From Chara braunii (Eukaryota; Streptophyta; Charophyceae; Charales; Characeae): a stretch of DNA of 23,480 bases. The stretch is taken from assembly GCA_003427395.1 (NCBI GenBank), contig BFEA01000183.1, positions 901,211 to 924,690 of the forward strand, given 5' to 3'. Both the position numbers and the translations under genes were made by a program. Each line of letters opens with the position of its first letter. The first letter of the stretch is position 1. Under the pieces are notes generated by a model. That model was not told where the DNA came from, ran no database searches, and worked only from the letters and a program-made list of their open reading frames with translations. This document shows positions 1 to 9,401 of this stretch, in pieces.

Positions 1-1440
1 CTCCCCATCCCGACCCTCCGATCCTCTCTCCCCATCCCGACCTCCTCCCCTCGCTATCCCGACGTCCGGACCTGTCCCTCCCCATCCCGATTCCGTCGCC
101 CCCTTTGCCCTTGTCGCCGCCATCCCGACAACTTCAAGTTCTCGATCCCGACTTCCCCTTCCGTTATCCCGACGTCGTTGGTCTTCGGGTTGCGCCCATC
201 CCGCATCCCCACTTCCCGCTCCCCATCCCGACCCTCCGATCCTCTCTCCCCATCCCGACCTCCTCCCCTCGCTATCCCGACCTCCGGACATGTCCCTCCC
301 CATCCCGACTCCGTTGCCGCCTTCGCCCTTGTCGCCCCCATCCCGACAACTTCTCGATCCCGACTTCCCCTTCCGCTATCCCGACGTCGTCGGTCTTCGG
401 GTCGCGCCCATCCTGCATCCCAACTTCCCCCTCCCATTCCGACTCTCTGACCCCTCCTCCCCATCCCGAATCCAGACTCCCCCCCGCATCCCGACCCCTT
501 CCCCATCCCGACCCTCCGACCCTCTCTTGCGTCCATCCCGCATCCCGACTTCCCCCTCCCCATCCCGACTTCCCCCTCCCCATCCCGACTCTCCGACCCC
601 CTCTCCCCATCCCGACTTCCTCCTCTCTTTCCATCCCGACTTCGACTTCCCTTTCCCCTATCCCAGCGTCGTCCATCTTCCGGCCTGAATCCATACTTCC
701 CCCCGCATCCCGACTTCCCCATCCCGACAACTTCTCGATCCCGACTTCCCCCTCCGCTATCCCGACGTCGTTGGTCTTCGGGTTGTGCCCATCCCGCATC
801 CCGACTTCCCCCTCCCCATTCCGACTCTCCGACCCCTCCTCCCCATCCCGAATCCAGACTCCCCCCCGCATCCCGACTTCCCCCTCCCCATCCCGACCCT
901 CCGACCCTCTCTTGTGTCCATCCCGCATCCCGACCTATCCCAGCGTCGTCCGTCTTCCGACCTGAATCCAGACTCCCCCCCGCATCCCGACTTCCCCATC
1001 CCGACAACTTCTCGACCCCGATTTCCCCCTCCGCTATCCCGACGTCGTCGGTCTTCGGGTTGCGCCCATCCCGCATCCCGACTTCCCCCTCCCCATTCCG
1101 ACTCTCCGACCCCTCCTNCCCTCTCTTGCGTCCATCCCGCATCCCGACTTCCCCCTCCCCATCCCGACCCTCCGACCCTCTCTTGCGTCCATCCCGCATC
1201 CCGACTTCCCCCTCCCCATCCCGACTCTCTGACCCCCTCTCCCCATCCCGATTTCCTTCTCTCTTTCCATCCCGACTTCGACTTCCCCTTCCCCTATCCC
1301 AGCGTTGTCCGTCTTCCGACCCGAATCCAGACTCCCCCCCACACCCCGACTTCCCCCTTCCCATCCCGACCCTCCTACCCTCTCTCCCCATCCCCATCCC
1401 GACCCTCCGACCCTCTCTTCCCATCCCGACTTCCTCCCGA
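1..1440. repeat. Cytosine-rich CCATCCCGAC minisatellite with higher-order units
   Basis: Almost the whole segment is built from CCATCCCGAC followed by 8-20 pyrimidine-rich bases. At 541-600 the period is exactly 20 bp; elsewhere it varies. A larger block recurs, with CCCGACAACTTC near 124, 343, 722 and 1001 and GGTCTTCGGGT near 178, 391, 772 and 1050. This gives a higher-order unit of roughly 220-380 bp with internal gains and losses of the short unit. The plus strand is strongly pyrimidine-biased: guanine occurs mostly in CCGAC and in the GTCGTCGGTCTTCGGGT block. A single N lies at 1118. Several reading frames are open on both strands because the repeat lacks stops. Their products are monotonous Pro/Ser/Arg or Gly/Arg/Asp repeats, so I do not call them genes. 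The array begins before the window. Confidence 0.9.
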
Positions 1441-1473
1441 CGTCGTTCTTCCTTCCATCTCCTCTCCCAACCC

Positions 1474-1541
1474 AAAAAAAAAGAAAAAAAAAGAAAAAAA
1501 CGAAAAAATAAAAATAAAAAATAAAAAAGGAAAAAAAGATC
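1474..1541. repeat. A-rich tract
   Basis: A run of A interrupted by single G, C or T bases follows the minisatellite abruptly. It could be the degenerate poly(A) tail of an earlier plus-strand retroelement insertion, or simple low-complexity DNA. No target-site duplication is obvious. Confidence 0.7.
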
Positions 1542-1685
1542 AACTCGCCTTCGTCCACCATCTCCTCTTCTCGTCGTCTCCTCTGGCTCGCTCGTCCCCC
1601 TCTTCTCCTCTCCTCCGGCGCGGTGCTCTTACCATCACTCTCTCTCCGAACCGGACGGCTGTACCCAGCTGTACCCGCCAACCTC

Positions 1686-1688
<3 letters not shown>
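1542..1688. other. Unassigned spacer before the CT microsatellite
   Basis: Mixed-composition pyrimidine-leaning sequence of about 150 bp between the A-rich tract and the CT run. I see no gene or repeat here. It could belong to the 5' UTR of the downstream LINE. Confidence 0.4.

Positions 1689-1773
<85 letters not shown>
1689..1773. repeat. (CT)n dinucleotide microsatellite, about 42 units
   Basis: Uninterrupted CT repeat of about 85 bp, directly visible. Overlapping frames translate as poly-Leu/Ser or poly-Arg/Glu and are artefacts. Together with the upstream minisatellite it continues a strong purine/pyrimidine strand asymmetry. Confidence 0.98.
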
Positions 1774-1777
<4 letters not shown>

Positions 1778-1937
1778 AAGCAGCGAATCGAGACATCACC
1801 GCGGGAAGCAACACGGGAAGCGACACGTATCGTCGAACCGAGTCGCATTCAAGCAGCAAAGCAATTGAAACAGCAAAGTTGAACATCACGGCGGGAAGCT
1901 GCACATAAACGCAAAAGCAGGATCGCCGATTGGGCCC

Positions 1938-2012
1938 GCGTTGGACGGCCCGATAGAAGTTTCGGGAATCGCCTGGCGCCGATCCCGAAAACTCTATCGG
2001 GCCGTCCAACGC
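1938..2012. repeat. Inverted repeat, 30-bp arms, 15-bp spacer
   Basis: The left arm (1938-1967, beginning GCGTTGGACGGCCCGATAGA) and the reverse complement of the right arm (1983-2012) agree at 28 of 30 positions. The two mismatches are adjacent, at AG/GT. The spacer can extend the stem with a bulged A. The structure lies in the 500 bp before the first recognisable LINE ORF1 residues. It may be a folded 5' UTR element of the LINE, or a small independent palindromic repeat. No ORF crosses it convincingly. Confidence 0.85.
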
Positions 2013-2277
2013 AGGCCCGCTCGACAATCCCGACGACTCTCACCGGTTCGGCCCGGGCCGAAAGACGTAGGCGGTATTTGTCGGCCCCGCCCGCCGGTCC
2101 CACTACGTTTCCCAACAGTGGATAGCGGCCTCACGCGGGAGCGTTACGCGAGGACCGCTATTTACTTAAAGAGTGTTATGGAAGTCGTTAGGACCGGATC
2201 CCAAAAATTATATGCTACCGGAGGGGGCACCAGAAAAGAATACAGTGGAACAATAGCAGAAACTGCAGAAAAGTGAA
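2013..2277 (+). other. Presumed LINE 5' UTR, no gene seen
   Basis: About 265 bp between the inverted repeat and the first plausible ORF1 codons. A 111-codon open frame (1941-2276) crosses it and the palindrome, but its product has no recognisable domain and ends just before ORF1. I treat it as non-coding leader. Confidence 0.4.
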
Positions 2278-2292
2278 TTGAGTGTTCTTGCA

Positions 2293-4034
2293 ATGGAAGA
2301 AACAACATCTGCAATGGATCTGGTCCCCTCTCCGGAAGTAACTGATCCGGAAGACTCTTCGGATCAAGATGGAAAAATAATAATAATAATAATAATAAAT
2401 GTAATCAGCCTATGGTGCGGGGGAAAGGACTATGGCAAAAGCTATAAAAAAAAAGAAAAAAAGTGTCAAAATGATAAAAAATAAAAATAAAAAAAATAGA
2501 CAAACTGAGGGATGGGATTCAGGGTCTAAACATACAACAAGGAAGCATGATAAGAGGGGAAGATCATGACCAAGAAAAAAATCCTGATCCTTTCAAGGAT
2601 TCTTTTGGTCCAGCCCCAATGGACGTTGATTCACAACAACCTTTCGATGCTCCAATGACAGATGCCTTCCCCCAGTCAACAGGGGAAGGTCAATCAGAGA
2701 TCCCACTGGATCAGAAAATAATACAGTTAGTGGATTGGTTAATTGAGAGGCTCAAAATTACATTCGGAACTGCTTCTGTGGAATTTTGGGACCTCTCTTA
2801 TTTACAACTTGTTGATATGTTAAATGGTAGTGAGAGTTTGAGAAGAGTATTGCAACAAGGGTTACCGACAGGAGCTCGCTGAAATGCAGTGAGCCAGCGG
2901 ATGTTACAAGCAGTGGAAGCACTATTCCACTCTCCTTCCCCTCAGTCAACGCCTGGAAATTCGGAGTTAGAATAGCAACATAACGCGTTGGTTCCAGTTG
3001 ATCCAGTTGATCCTGCGGCTCAAAGGAATGTGTCTTCCAATCAGGAAAAGGATCCCCAGTTGCTTGTAGTGCAGTCTTCTCTCGCTGAACCACCAGAGGT
3101 TACCCCCTCTCGTCTAAGTGACTCTGGGTTATCACAATCAGAAGAGGAAGGGATTAACTTAATGCAGACCAAAGATAATCAAGGGGAAAAAGAAGGAAGA
3201 CAGTTTGAAGGTGATCTATCAATTAATGTTAACGAAGGCTCAGGAAATCAATAACAGAGTCCTCAACAGCTCCAATTGCAATCGCATACGCTGTTACATC
3301 CCCTTTCTTCAGACTTCACACAACAAATAACATCTGCTAATACGGTTGTAGTGAATGATAAGAATTTGTCCTCTCAAGGACATCAACATCAGCAGTCATC
3401 ACAACAGGAGGAACAACGAAAGTAGGTGCAACAACAGAAGCAACCTCTAGTCCTGCAATTGCAAAGTACAAAGTCTCCTCAATCCCTGGTTTCCTTCCCC
3501 CCTCCAGTTGCACAGGAGGCTGGCAAGAAATTAAAATTGAGACAGATTTTGGAAAAAGGACAAGTAAATAAATCACAAATTCCAAAAGGCAATTTGATTA
3601 TCTCGGTAAGAAAAAAGGAAGGAAAATGGGAAATTGGTCTTTCTCCAATTGGTCAGGATCAGTATGGTGGGGTTATATTAAGGGGGTGGTCATCTTATGT
3701 GGAATATCAATGTGCGGGTGATCGTCAATTAAAAAAGGATCTTAATGATTTCCTTTCCAAACATTTTGACCCGGGTACTCAAGCTACCATTACGGAATCA
3801 AGGGAGAAGTCTCAGATGGCCAAGCGGGATATTTTTGTCAAATTTGAGGAACACAAGGAAGCTGGACTGAAGTGGTATACACACTCGGCCTTGATGGATC
3901 TGCAACACCTGAAATGTAAGGTTAATGCGGTCTGGACAGACTCAGAAGTGGTAGTTTTCTTGTGTTTCATCCTCTGCAGAGGAGTCCTACAAGTTTCCTC
4001 TGAGTTGGATAAGGGCAATTGGGTGCGCTTGTAA
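2293..4034 (+). pseudogene. LINE ORF1 (nucleic-acid-binding protein), degraded
   Basis: ORF1 of the LINE; in this class the product binds element RNA in the cytoplasmic RNP. A plausible start is the Met at 2293, giving an acidic head (EETTSAMDLVPSPEV...). After the AAT and A-rich tracts a Lys-rich stretch follows in another frame. From 2547 one frame continues to 4034 with stops at 2880 (TGA), 2973 (TAG), 3252 (TAA) and 3423 (TAG). The middle (about 3255-3500) is extremely Gln-rich. The C-terminal 200 codons (3426-4034) hold a compact basic domain with KGNLIISVRKKEGKWEIGL and later FLSKHFDPG. I see no CCHC zinc knuckle and cannot confirm an RRM. The stops at 2973, 3252 and 3423 can each be Gln codons after one C-to-T change; 2880 fits CGA (Arg) to TGA. 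Assignment rests on position before ORF2. Confidence 0.65.
2376..2399 (+). repeat. (AAT)n microsatellite inside LINE ORF1
   Basis: Eight tandem AAT units, translated as an isoleucine run in the ORF1 frame. Two further A-rich runs follow (2448-2500). Slippage in these tracts probably explains the frame changes between the first ORF1 codons and the frame used from 2547 on. Confidence 0.9.
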
Positions 4035-4140
4035 AAAAAGACAGTTTGGGAGATGGGGTGGCCACTAGATAGTCATGGAGGCTCTTCATGCACATTAGGG
4101 GAAAACCCCCTCCTGGCACCTCGCAACTAAATCAACAGAC
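4035..4140 (+). other. ORF1-ORF2 spacer of the LINE
   Basis: About 106 bp between the ORF1 stop and the first endonuclease codons. Nothing is recognisable apart from the ATG at 4147, near the endonuclease start. Confidence 0.5.
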
Positions 4141-4987
4141 TTGGATATGAGATCTATTAATGTTAATGGTTTAGCAACAGCTAATGCAGAAAAAAGGAAC
4201 GCCTTAATTGAACAGTTCAAAGGCGTAAGGGGTCGTCATTGGCCTGACTTGATATGTATTCAAGAAACGCATTTAACGGACTATCCTACGCATGTAAGAA
4301 CTCAGAACATTGTATGGCCGTTTCAGAAATTTGTTACCCATGCTCCAAGAAGTGGGTCAGGGAGAGTGGTGATCTGGATCTCACCGGACTCTAGGGCAGA
4401 AATAATACATTGCTCAGCAGATAAGGAACAGGGTCGATGGATTTCAGTTTTGGTTATGCTAGAAATTGAAGTAGTTTGTGTTATAAATATCTATGCTCCT
4501 AATGAAGTGCAAGAAAGAGTAAGTTTTTTGCAAGACATTAGGACTCAGATTCCAAATGGAATCCCGATAATTATGGCAGGGGATTTTAATGCAGCCCCGG
4601 ACAGGTGGCTAGACCGATGGAAGATATTTGTTCCTTGCCCGAGAAGAGGATGAAAATATTATAAGTAGGCTTTGTTCGTCGGAACATCTGTATGATACAT
4701 ATAGAAGGATTTTTCCTCGGGAATGTTTTTTTATATGTATTCATAACAGTGGATCCCCTTATCATTCCAAGTCCCAAATTGACTTGATTCTCATGTCAGA
4801 AGACCTGGATCATGCTCTAGTATGGGTAGCAATCTTTCCTCAGAGCCCATGGCCAGGAACGGATCATAAAATGTGTGAGATTTTGTTGTCATTTCGTAAA
4901 AAAATAGATCAAGGGAGGGGGTTCTACAAATTAAACACTTCATTGCTATCCCAATACTCATTCAGACGTTACATACAGTATGTATGA
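4141..4987 (+). pseudogene. LINE ORF2, AP-like endonuclease domain (frameshifted)
   Basis: Endonuclease/exonuclease/phosphatase-family domain that nicks target DNA to prime reverse transcription. In order I see SINVNGLAT (catalytic Asn), CIQETHL (Glu at 4264), INIYAPN, GDFN (4579-4590), then after a frameshift near 4620 QIDLILMS and PGTDHKM, the family's final Asp-His motif. All the expected catalytic residues are present but lie in two frames: 4141-4653 and 4628-4987. The second frame stops at a TGA at 4985, and the linker to RT continues in the first frame. ORF2 begins about 100 bp after ORF1 ends, with MDMRSINVNG as the likely start. Confidence in the family is high; the copy is clearly broken. 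Confidence 0.92.
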
Positions 4988-5610
4988 GAATACTGGCATA
5001 CTACAAATAACAGACATGGTTTCAGGCTAAAAATTGACATCTTCAAGAGATGAACATTCAATAACAAATCCTAAAATATGAACTAGAAGATCTATCTGAT
5101 ATTTCTCAACTAGTCGACATACAAGATCTTAAAAAACAACTTTTAGATTTTATTCAACTCCATTGGCAAGGACTTTTGATTCGAGGTAAGTTAACTAAGT
5201 TCTTGATAGAAGGTCAAATGGATTCCTCCTATTTTGCCCTAGCGCATGTTCGTGCTAGGCGTTCAAGTATCGAATGTTTTTTATATCCTTTTGATAAAGA
5301 TGATCTTTTTTTTTCTACTTCTTCTGCGGGAAGTTTAAGAATTGTTTATATTTTTTTCAAAAATCTTTTTACATTGTCTAAAGGACCAGAGGGAAGGATA
5401 GAAAATGAAGAAGCTATAAACCGTTTTCTTGCTCTAATGTCACGGTCACTCTCTCAGTCCCAAAATGAACAATTAGAGAAAATTGTAACTAAGGAAGAGA
5501 TCTGGACAACCTTACTTCAGATGGAAGAAGATAAAATACCGGGGATAGACGGTCTTCCTAAAGAATTCTGGGAAAAACCATGTGGCCTCAGACCTGATGA
5601 ATTTTTTTGA
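4984..5610 (+). pseudogene. LINE ORF2, EN-RT linker and RT N-terminus
   Basis: One frame runs from 4984 to 5610 with stops at 5008 (TAA), 5035 (TGA) and 5062 (TAA). The protein around them reads like an L1 linker (TWFQAKN, then ILKYELEDLSD, LHWQGLLIRGK). The TAA at 5062 sits between two Gln codons, so CAA to TAA is the simple explanation. The RT entry motif KIPGIDGLPKEFWEK lies near 5534-5578. The frame is lost near 5580; the next stretch resumes in a different frame as NFFEKV, a TAG, then ASGCMGEFMSQKV. A further single-base loss lies close to 5700, within the expected IRNYRPITLL motif. Confidence 0.85.
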
Positions 5611-6350
5611 AAAAGTCTAGGCTTCAGGATGTATGGGGGAATTTATGAGCCAAAAAGTTTTAACTCTCCTATATAAGAAAGGTGTTAAAACTAATATTAG
5701 AATTACCGGCCTATTACTCTTCTCACTGTGGTCTACAAAATGCTGGTCAAAGCATTGACAAATCGGTTAATTTCATTAATGGCTGATATTATTCACCCTT
5801 CCCAAACGGAGTTCATGAATGGCAGACACATCCAAGATAACATTTTGTTAATTAATGAAACACTTAAACTTGTACGCCAGTCTAAACAGAATGTTGCTTT
5901 TGTTTTCATAGACTTTGAGAAAGCCTATGATCATGTGGATTGGCGTTTTTTTTATGCTTGTCTCAATAAGATGAACTTTGGTCAAAATTTGAGAAGATTG
6001 GTATCCATTTTGCACCACAATGCGACAAAAAGAGTTTAAATCAACGGTCTTGTAGCCCTAGAAATTCACCTACAAAGATCAGTTAGACAAGGGTACCCCT
6101 TGTCCCCTTTTTGTTTCTAATAATCATGGAAGCCCTAGGGGAAAATCTCAGGACTAATAAAAATCTCAAACGATTAACGGTTACAGGAATCCCAGAAGAG
6201 GCCATACCGGTCACCTCTATGTTTGCTGATGATTTAACACTAATGGTGGAAGCCTCAGAGAGTAATGTGGAAGAGATTAAATCTCTGATGGACTGGTTCT
6301 CTCAGGTTTCTGATATGGTGGTCAATTGGGGATGTAAAACACAGGGCTGA
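5608..6350 (+). pseudogene. LINE ORF2, reverse transcriptase catalytic core
   Basis: Non-LTR reverse transcriptase (RVT_1). Motifs in order: YRPITLLTVVYKMLVKAL, FMNGRHIQDNILL, FVFIDFEKAYDHVDW (catalytic Asp near 5911), RSVRQGYPLSP, and the active-site box FADD at 6222-6233. In the second-to-last motif the usual QGC is QGY (codon TAC at 6094), a G-to-A change. A TAA near 6037 interrupts the frame after NATKRV, and a one-base frameshift near 6105 precedes the LIIMEALGENL helix. The pieces lie in two frames: 5728-6039 and 6111-6350. The final stop at 6348 (TGA) is followed in the same frame by RPPELPQVSW and IRILGVSLTA, so it too is internal. Confidence 0.93.
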
Positions 6351-7971
6351 TGGATTCACTCTAACGACGTTAGACCTCCGGAACTTCCACAAGTAAGTTG
6401 GGTACCACTTGATGCTCCAATCCGCATTTTAGGTGTCTCTCTCACAGCTCAGGGTAAACCAGTCATCAATGATGATTGGGTTTCTAGCCCAGCAATCGAT
6501 AAAATGAATCAATGGAAATATCAACGTACTTCTTTGTTCGGGAGATCCTTAATCATTAATAATGTGGTTTTTGCCTCGATGTGGTATAAATCTGCCTTAT
6601 GGTCAATATCCAAAACAGGATGAAACTGTTGTGTAAACGGGCTTCAGCATTCTTGTGGACGGGTAACCATGAGAAAGAAAAGGTAATCCCAAGGGTCGCT
6701 TGGAATACTCCAACGCAAATAAAAAAGGGGGCTAGGGATTCTGGATCCAACTTTGCAATGCCAGGCCCTCTCACTTCAATGGATCAAGAAACTAATATTT
6801 GGTATCAACAGACCCTGGTTGATGCTAGCATTGGAGCAAATTAGAAGGTTGGTTCCCTATACTATTAGCGATATACATCCCCTAACATGGATTGAGGATC
6901 GTTATTGGAGCATTCCCAGAAAACATTCTCAATCCAGAATAGAAGGGGATAGAGGGCCAGCTAGAAATGATCTTGCAAAGGACGATCTTTGGATCACTAT
7001 GCTTACGAATTGGAGACTCCTACCCCTACCAAATAAACCATTTCCTTCCAGATATGAAGAGGTGCTTCGTCAACCTTTTTTTGGTAATAAATGGATTACT
7101 GACAGGAATGGGGTTATTTTCAATAGTTCGGTATCGTCATGGTCTTTGTGGGTCAATAGGGGGGTCTTGCGGGTAAAAGACCTGTGGGATACAACAAAGA
7201 AAGACTGGAAAACAACAGAGCAATTGAGAGAGACCTTTAGGTACGCTCATCAGCTGGGAGATTTTTTGGACCAAATTATTTTATCTATTCCCCTGACTTG
7301 GATCCGCACATTAAAAAAAGGAATTCGCTTTCAGGAAGCAGATTGAGTAGTAGGATGCATACCTGGTAAGCAAAATAAAATAGGCCAAGTAATACACCTA
7401 TTGCCTGATGGCGCGCTGGTAAGTATATGTGGGATCTTCCCTATGATTGCATATACAAAGTGAGGGTTTTTTCTAATTCTTCTTCCCAAGGATGAACAGT
7501 GTACCATCCTGAAATTCCAATCCCCGAGCTTCCCCTGAATCCAGCAGAGTGAATTTGGTCAAAACATAGAAGGGAAAAACCACAAGTTTTGCAATCCTTA
7601 ACAGTAAAGGCCACATATAGGCTTCTTCGCCCAAAAGTGGATGTGGCAACAATAGTACAAGAACGGTGGACTAGACATCTCAATATAGATATAAATGTAA
7701 TTAAGAACATTAAATTCTTTCGAACTCTTAAGCAACGCCCAACCAAATTTGCCTCTCCGCAGTGACAAATATTCCACAGATGTTTGCCCACAAATGATTG
7801 GGTGATTGACCGATCGCCGCTGGAACAACGGGGTTTGGCAGTACCATGGTGTAAGTCTTGTGTATCTGCATTTCCTAGTAGAAAATTACGGGAAACCATC
7901 GAGCATATCTTTTTACAATGTGCTGGTTCGGTGTTGATATGGCGTAAGTGAGATTGCATTTGGAGGGTCAT
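6351..7971 (+). pseudogene. LINE ORF2, thumb/connector and C-terminal zinc domain (zf-RVT type)
   Basis: Continuation of ORF2 after RT. RILGVSL, SLFGRSLIINNVVFASMWYK and ASAFLWTGNHEKEKVIPRVAW are typical post-RT motifs of plant and algal L1 elements. The frame changes near 6600, 6745 and 7470; the longest clean piece is 6753-7346. The C-terminal zinc motif is CKSC (7850-7861) followed by EHIFLQC (7901-7921), a C-x2-C...H-x4-C arrangement preceded by FHRCLPTNDW. TGA codons occur at 7344, 7493, 7550, 7763 and 7949. The one at 7763 stands exactly where this family has Trp before the RCLPTNDW segment, and 7493 also fits Trp, so G-to-A at TGG is likely. Confidence 0.85.
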
Positions 7972-7983
7972 GACAAATCTTGA

Positions 7984-8478
7984 TTGACCCTGGGATTAGA
8001 TGGCTATTCAACTATTAGACTTTCAGCAAAAAAAAAAAAAATGATAGGATGTAAGGCTGTTATCTTGACGCTATGGTACAGACGCTGCGTATGGGAAAGA
8101 GAAGATGTGAAGTTAGAAGATCCTAATATTGTGGAGTCAATTGTGGATTTTGTGCAAACAGAGGTTCGGGCTCAATGGAAGACCCTCACAATCAAATTAT
8201 ACAAATTTTATTTTATAAGAGATATAAAAAAGGCAATCCAACAATTTGAAAAGGACTGGCTGAGAAAATCTGCTGAGGGGGGATTGGGTGAAGTGATATG
8301 GCCAGGAGAGGAGGGGGAAGAGGAGCCTCTCAAAAGGGATTTTCGCCTCCTATTCCGGGACTGGTTCAAACTTCAGCCAGGAGCTTCACTTAGATCTTCT
8401 GAAATTTTCACAGATCCATTTCCCCCTTCCAAGCTTGCTTTGGTTGATTTACAATGGTTTGGAATAGAAGGGGAGTGA
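7984..8478 (+). pseudogene. LINE ORF2 C-terminal tail after the zinc domain
   Basis: A 164-codon open stretch whose frame differs from the zinc domain; the A run at 8028-8042 is a likely slip point. After a first poor segment it reads TLWYRRCVWEREDVK and VRAQWKTLTIKLYK, which fits the distal end of L1-type ORF2. A more unusual acidic and basic tail follows (EGEEEPLKRDFRLLFRDWF) and ends at 8478 with TGA. That stop seems to be the natural end, as only UTR-like sequence and the poly(A) tail follow. I do not recognise the last 90 residues as a domain. Confidence 0.6.
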
Positions 8479-8803
8479 AGAAGGTAGAATCTTTGGTTTT
8501 TCTTTGGTACTGTACATCAGCAAAAGAAACCTGGGGGCTTGGTTTGTTTGTTATTTTGGCGGTCCTTTATTGGACTGAAGAGGCACCCAGTTTTTCTCCT
8601 TTTTCCAAAGGATATCACGAACATTATGAGGGAACATATGATATTGTTATCTTTGCTCAAGGGACGCTGGACCTGGTTTCCATCAGGTGCAGCTCCCCAC
8701 CAATAGAATGGAGTCCCTTACATGAGAGGTAGGAGTGCATGCTCTCATCATCACTCCTAACTGTTGATGTGGGCAGTTTTTTTTTATAAAAAAAAAAAAA
8801 AAG
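8479..8803 (+). other. LINE 3' UTR and poly(A) tail
   Basis: About 310 bp of non-coding sequence ending in a T9 run (8777-8785), ATA, and an A15 run (8788-8802). The complementary runs could fold back on each other. The short frame at 8454-8732 has no recognisable domain. Confidence 0.65.
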
Positions 8804-8967
8804 GAAATTACTAAACAGAAAAACAAATCGACTGACCCATATTTGAGAGAGTTGTGAGAATTTCTTTCAAAATTGTACTTAAAACCTATCAATCTATTTA
8901 GGGGATATAAGATTTCGACGACATCACTTACAATTTTTGCTGAACTTCTAAACAGTACACGAAAATC
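8804..8967. other. AT-rich flank after the LINE
   Basis: Sequence after the poly(A) tail; it should start with one copy of any target-site duplication (GGAAATTACTAAACAG...). No matching copy was found upstream by eye. No gene is seen. Confidence 0.5.
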
Positions 8968-9401
8968 ATGAAAATCATGAAAATTGTTAACAGCTATTTA
9001 GGCGAAATCACGCAGAAATTCCTAATAGAAATTTCCTCCTCAATCGATAGAGCTTTCCCACAAGAACTCCTCCCCCACTTCCTCAACCCCCACCTACTTA
9101 CCACCCTTCCCCTCGAACCCTACCCCTCCATCTTCGGGGAAAGAGGACCACCCTCCTCCCACTGTTAGCCACTAAGCATCAAGGCAATGCTAACACCGAA
9201 GACATCAACGACCATCTCCAATCCCCAAGGGATCAGAAGACAGTGCGACTCCACCTCACCAAGCCTGTCAGTGAGTCGTCGGAGGGGGTTCAAACCCTAC
9301 AAGACATTCATTCCCAACCAATTGAGGAAGGAGGGAGAGATCAATCCCGTCGCTCAAGCTTTAAATCACCACTAGCACTTACCACATACTACCCCACCTA
9401 A
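8968..9401 (+). other. Unassigned short open frames, possibly a protein relic
   Basis: One frame runs 8968-9375 with a single internal TAG at 9166-9168 and starts with MKIMKIVNSYLGEI. An overlapping frame is open to 9401 and reads GNANTEDINDHLQSPRDQK, which has a more natural composition than a random frame. This could be the head of a decayed element ORF, with a frameshift near 9130-9160 joining the two. No domain is recognisable and codon composition is not decisive. I give it low weight and no function. Confidence 0.25.

Larger units (their letters stand above)
2278..8803 (+). mobile_element. Degraded L1-type LINE (non-LTR retrotransposon)
   Basis: The order ORF1, AP endonuclease, reverse transcriptase, C-terminal zinc motif and poly(A) tail is that of an L1-clade LINE. 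The 3' end is the A run at 8788-8802, preceded by a T run. The 5' end is uncertain: it could lie as far up as about 1540 if the A-rich and CT tracts, palindrome and spacer are its 5' UTR. Both ORFs carry several in-frame stops and at least six frameshifts, so the copy cannot be active. The element is near full length, not 5'-truncated as most LINE copies are. A flanking target-site duplication was looked for by eye and not found. Confidence 0.9.

Noticed and set aside
541-600. CRISPR-like regular 20-bp repetition
   Set aside because: Units are contiguous with no unique spacers, and the context is eukaryotic.
54-1530. Long ORFs on both strands over the minisatellite (up to 473 codons)
   Set aside because: The products are monotonous repeats of the DNA unit, and several frames are open on both strands at once, as expected from a stop-free repeat.
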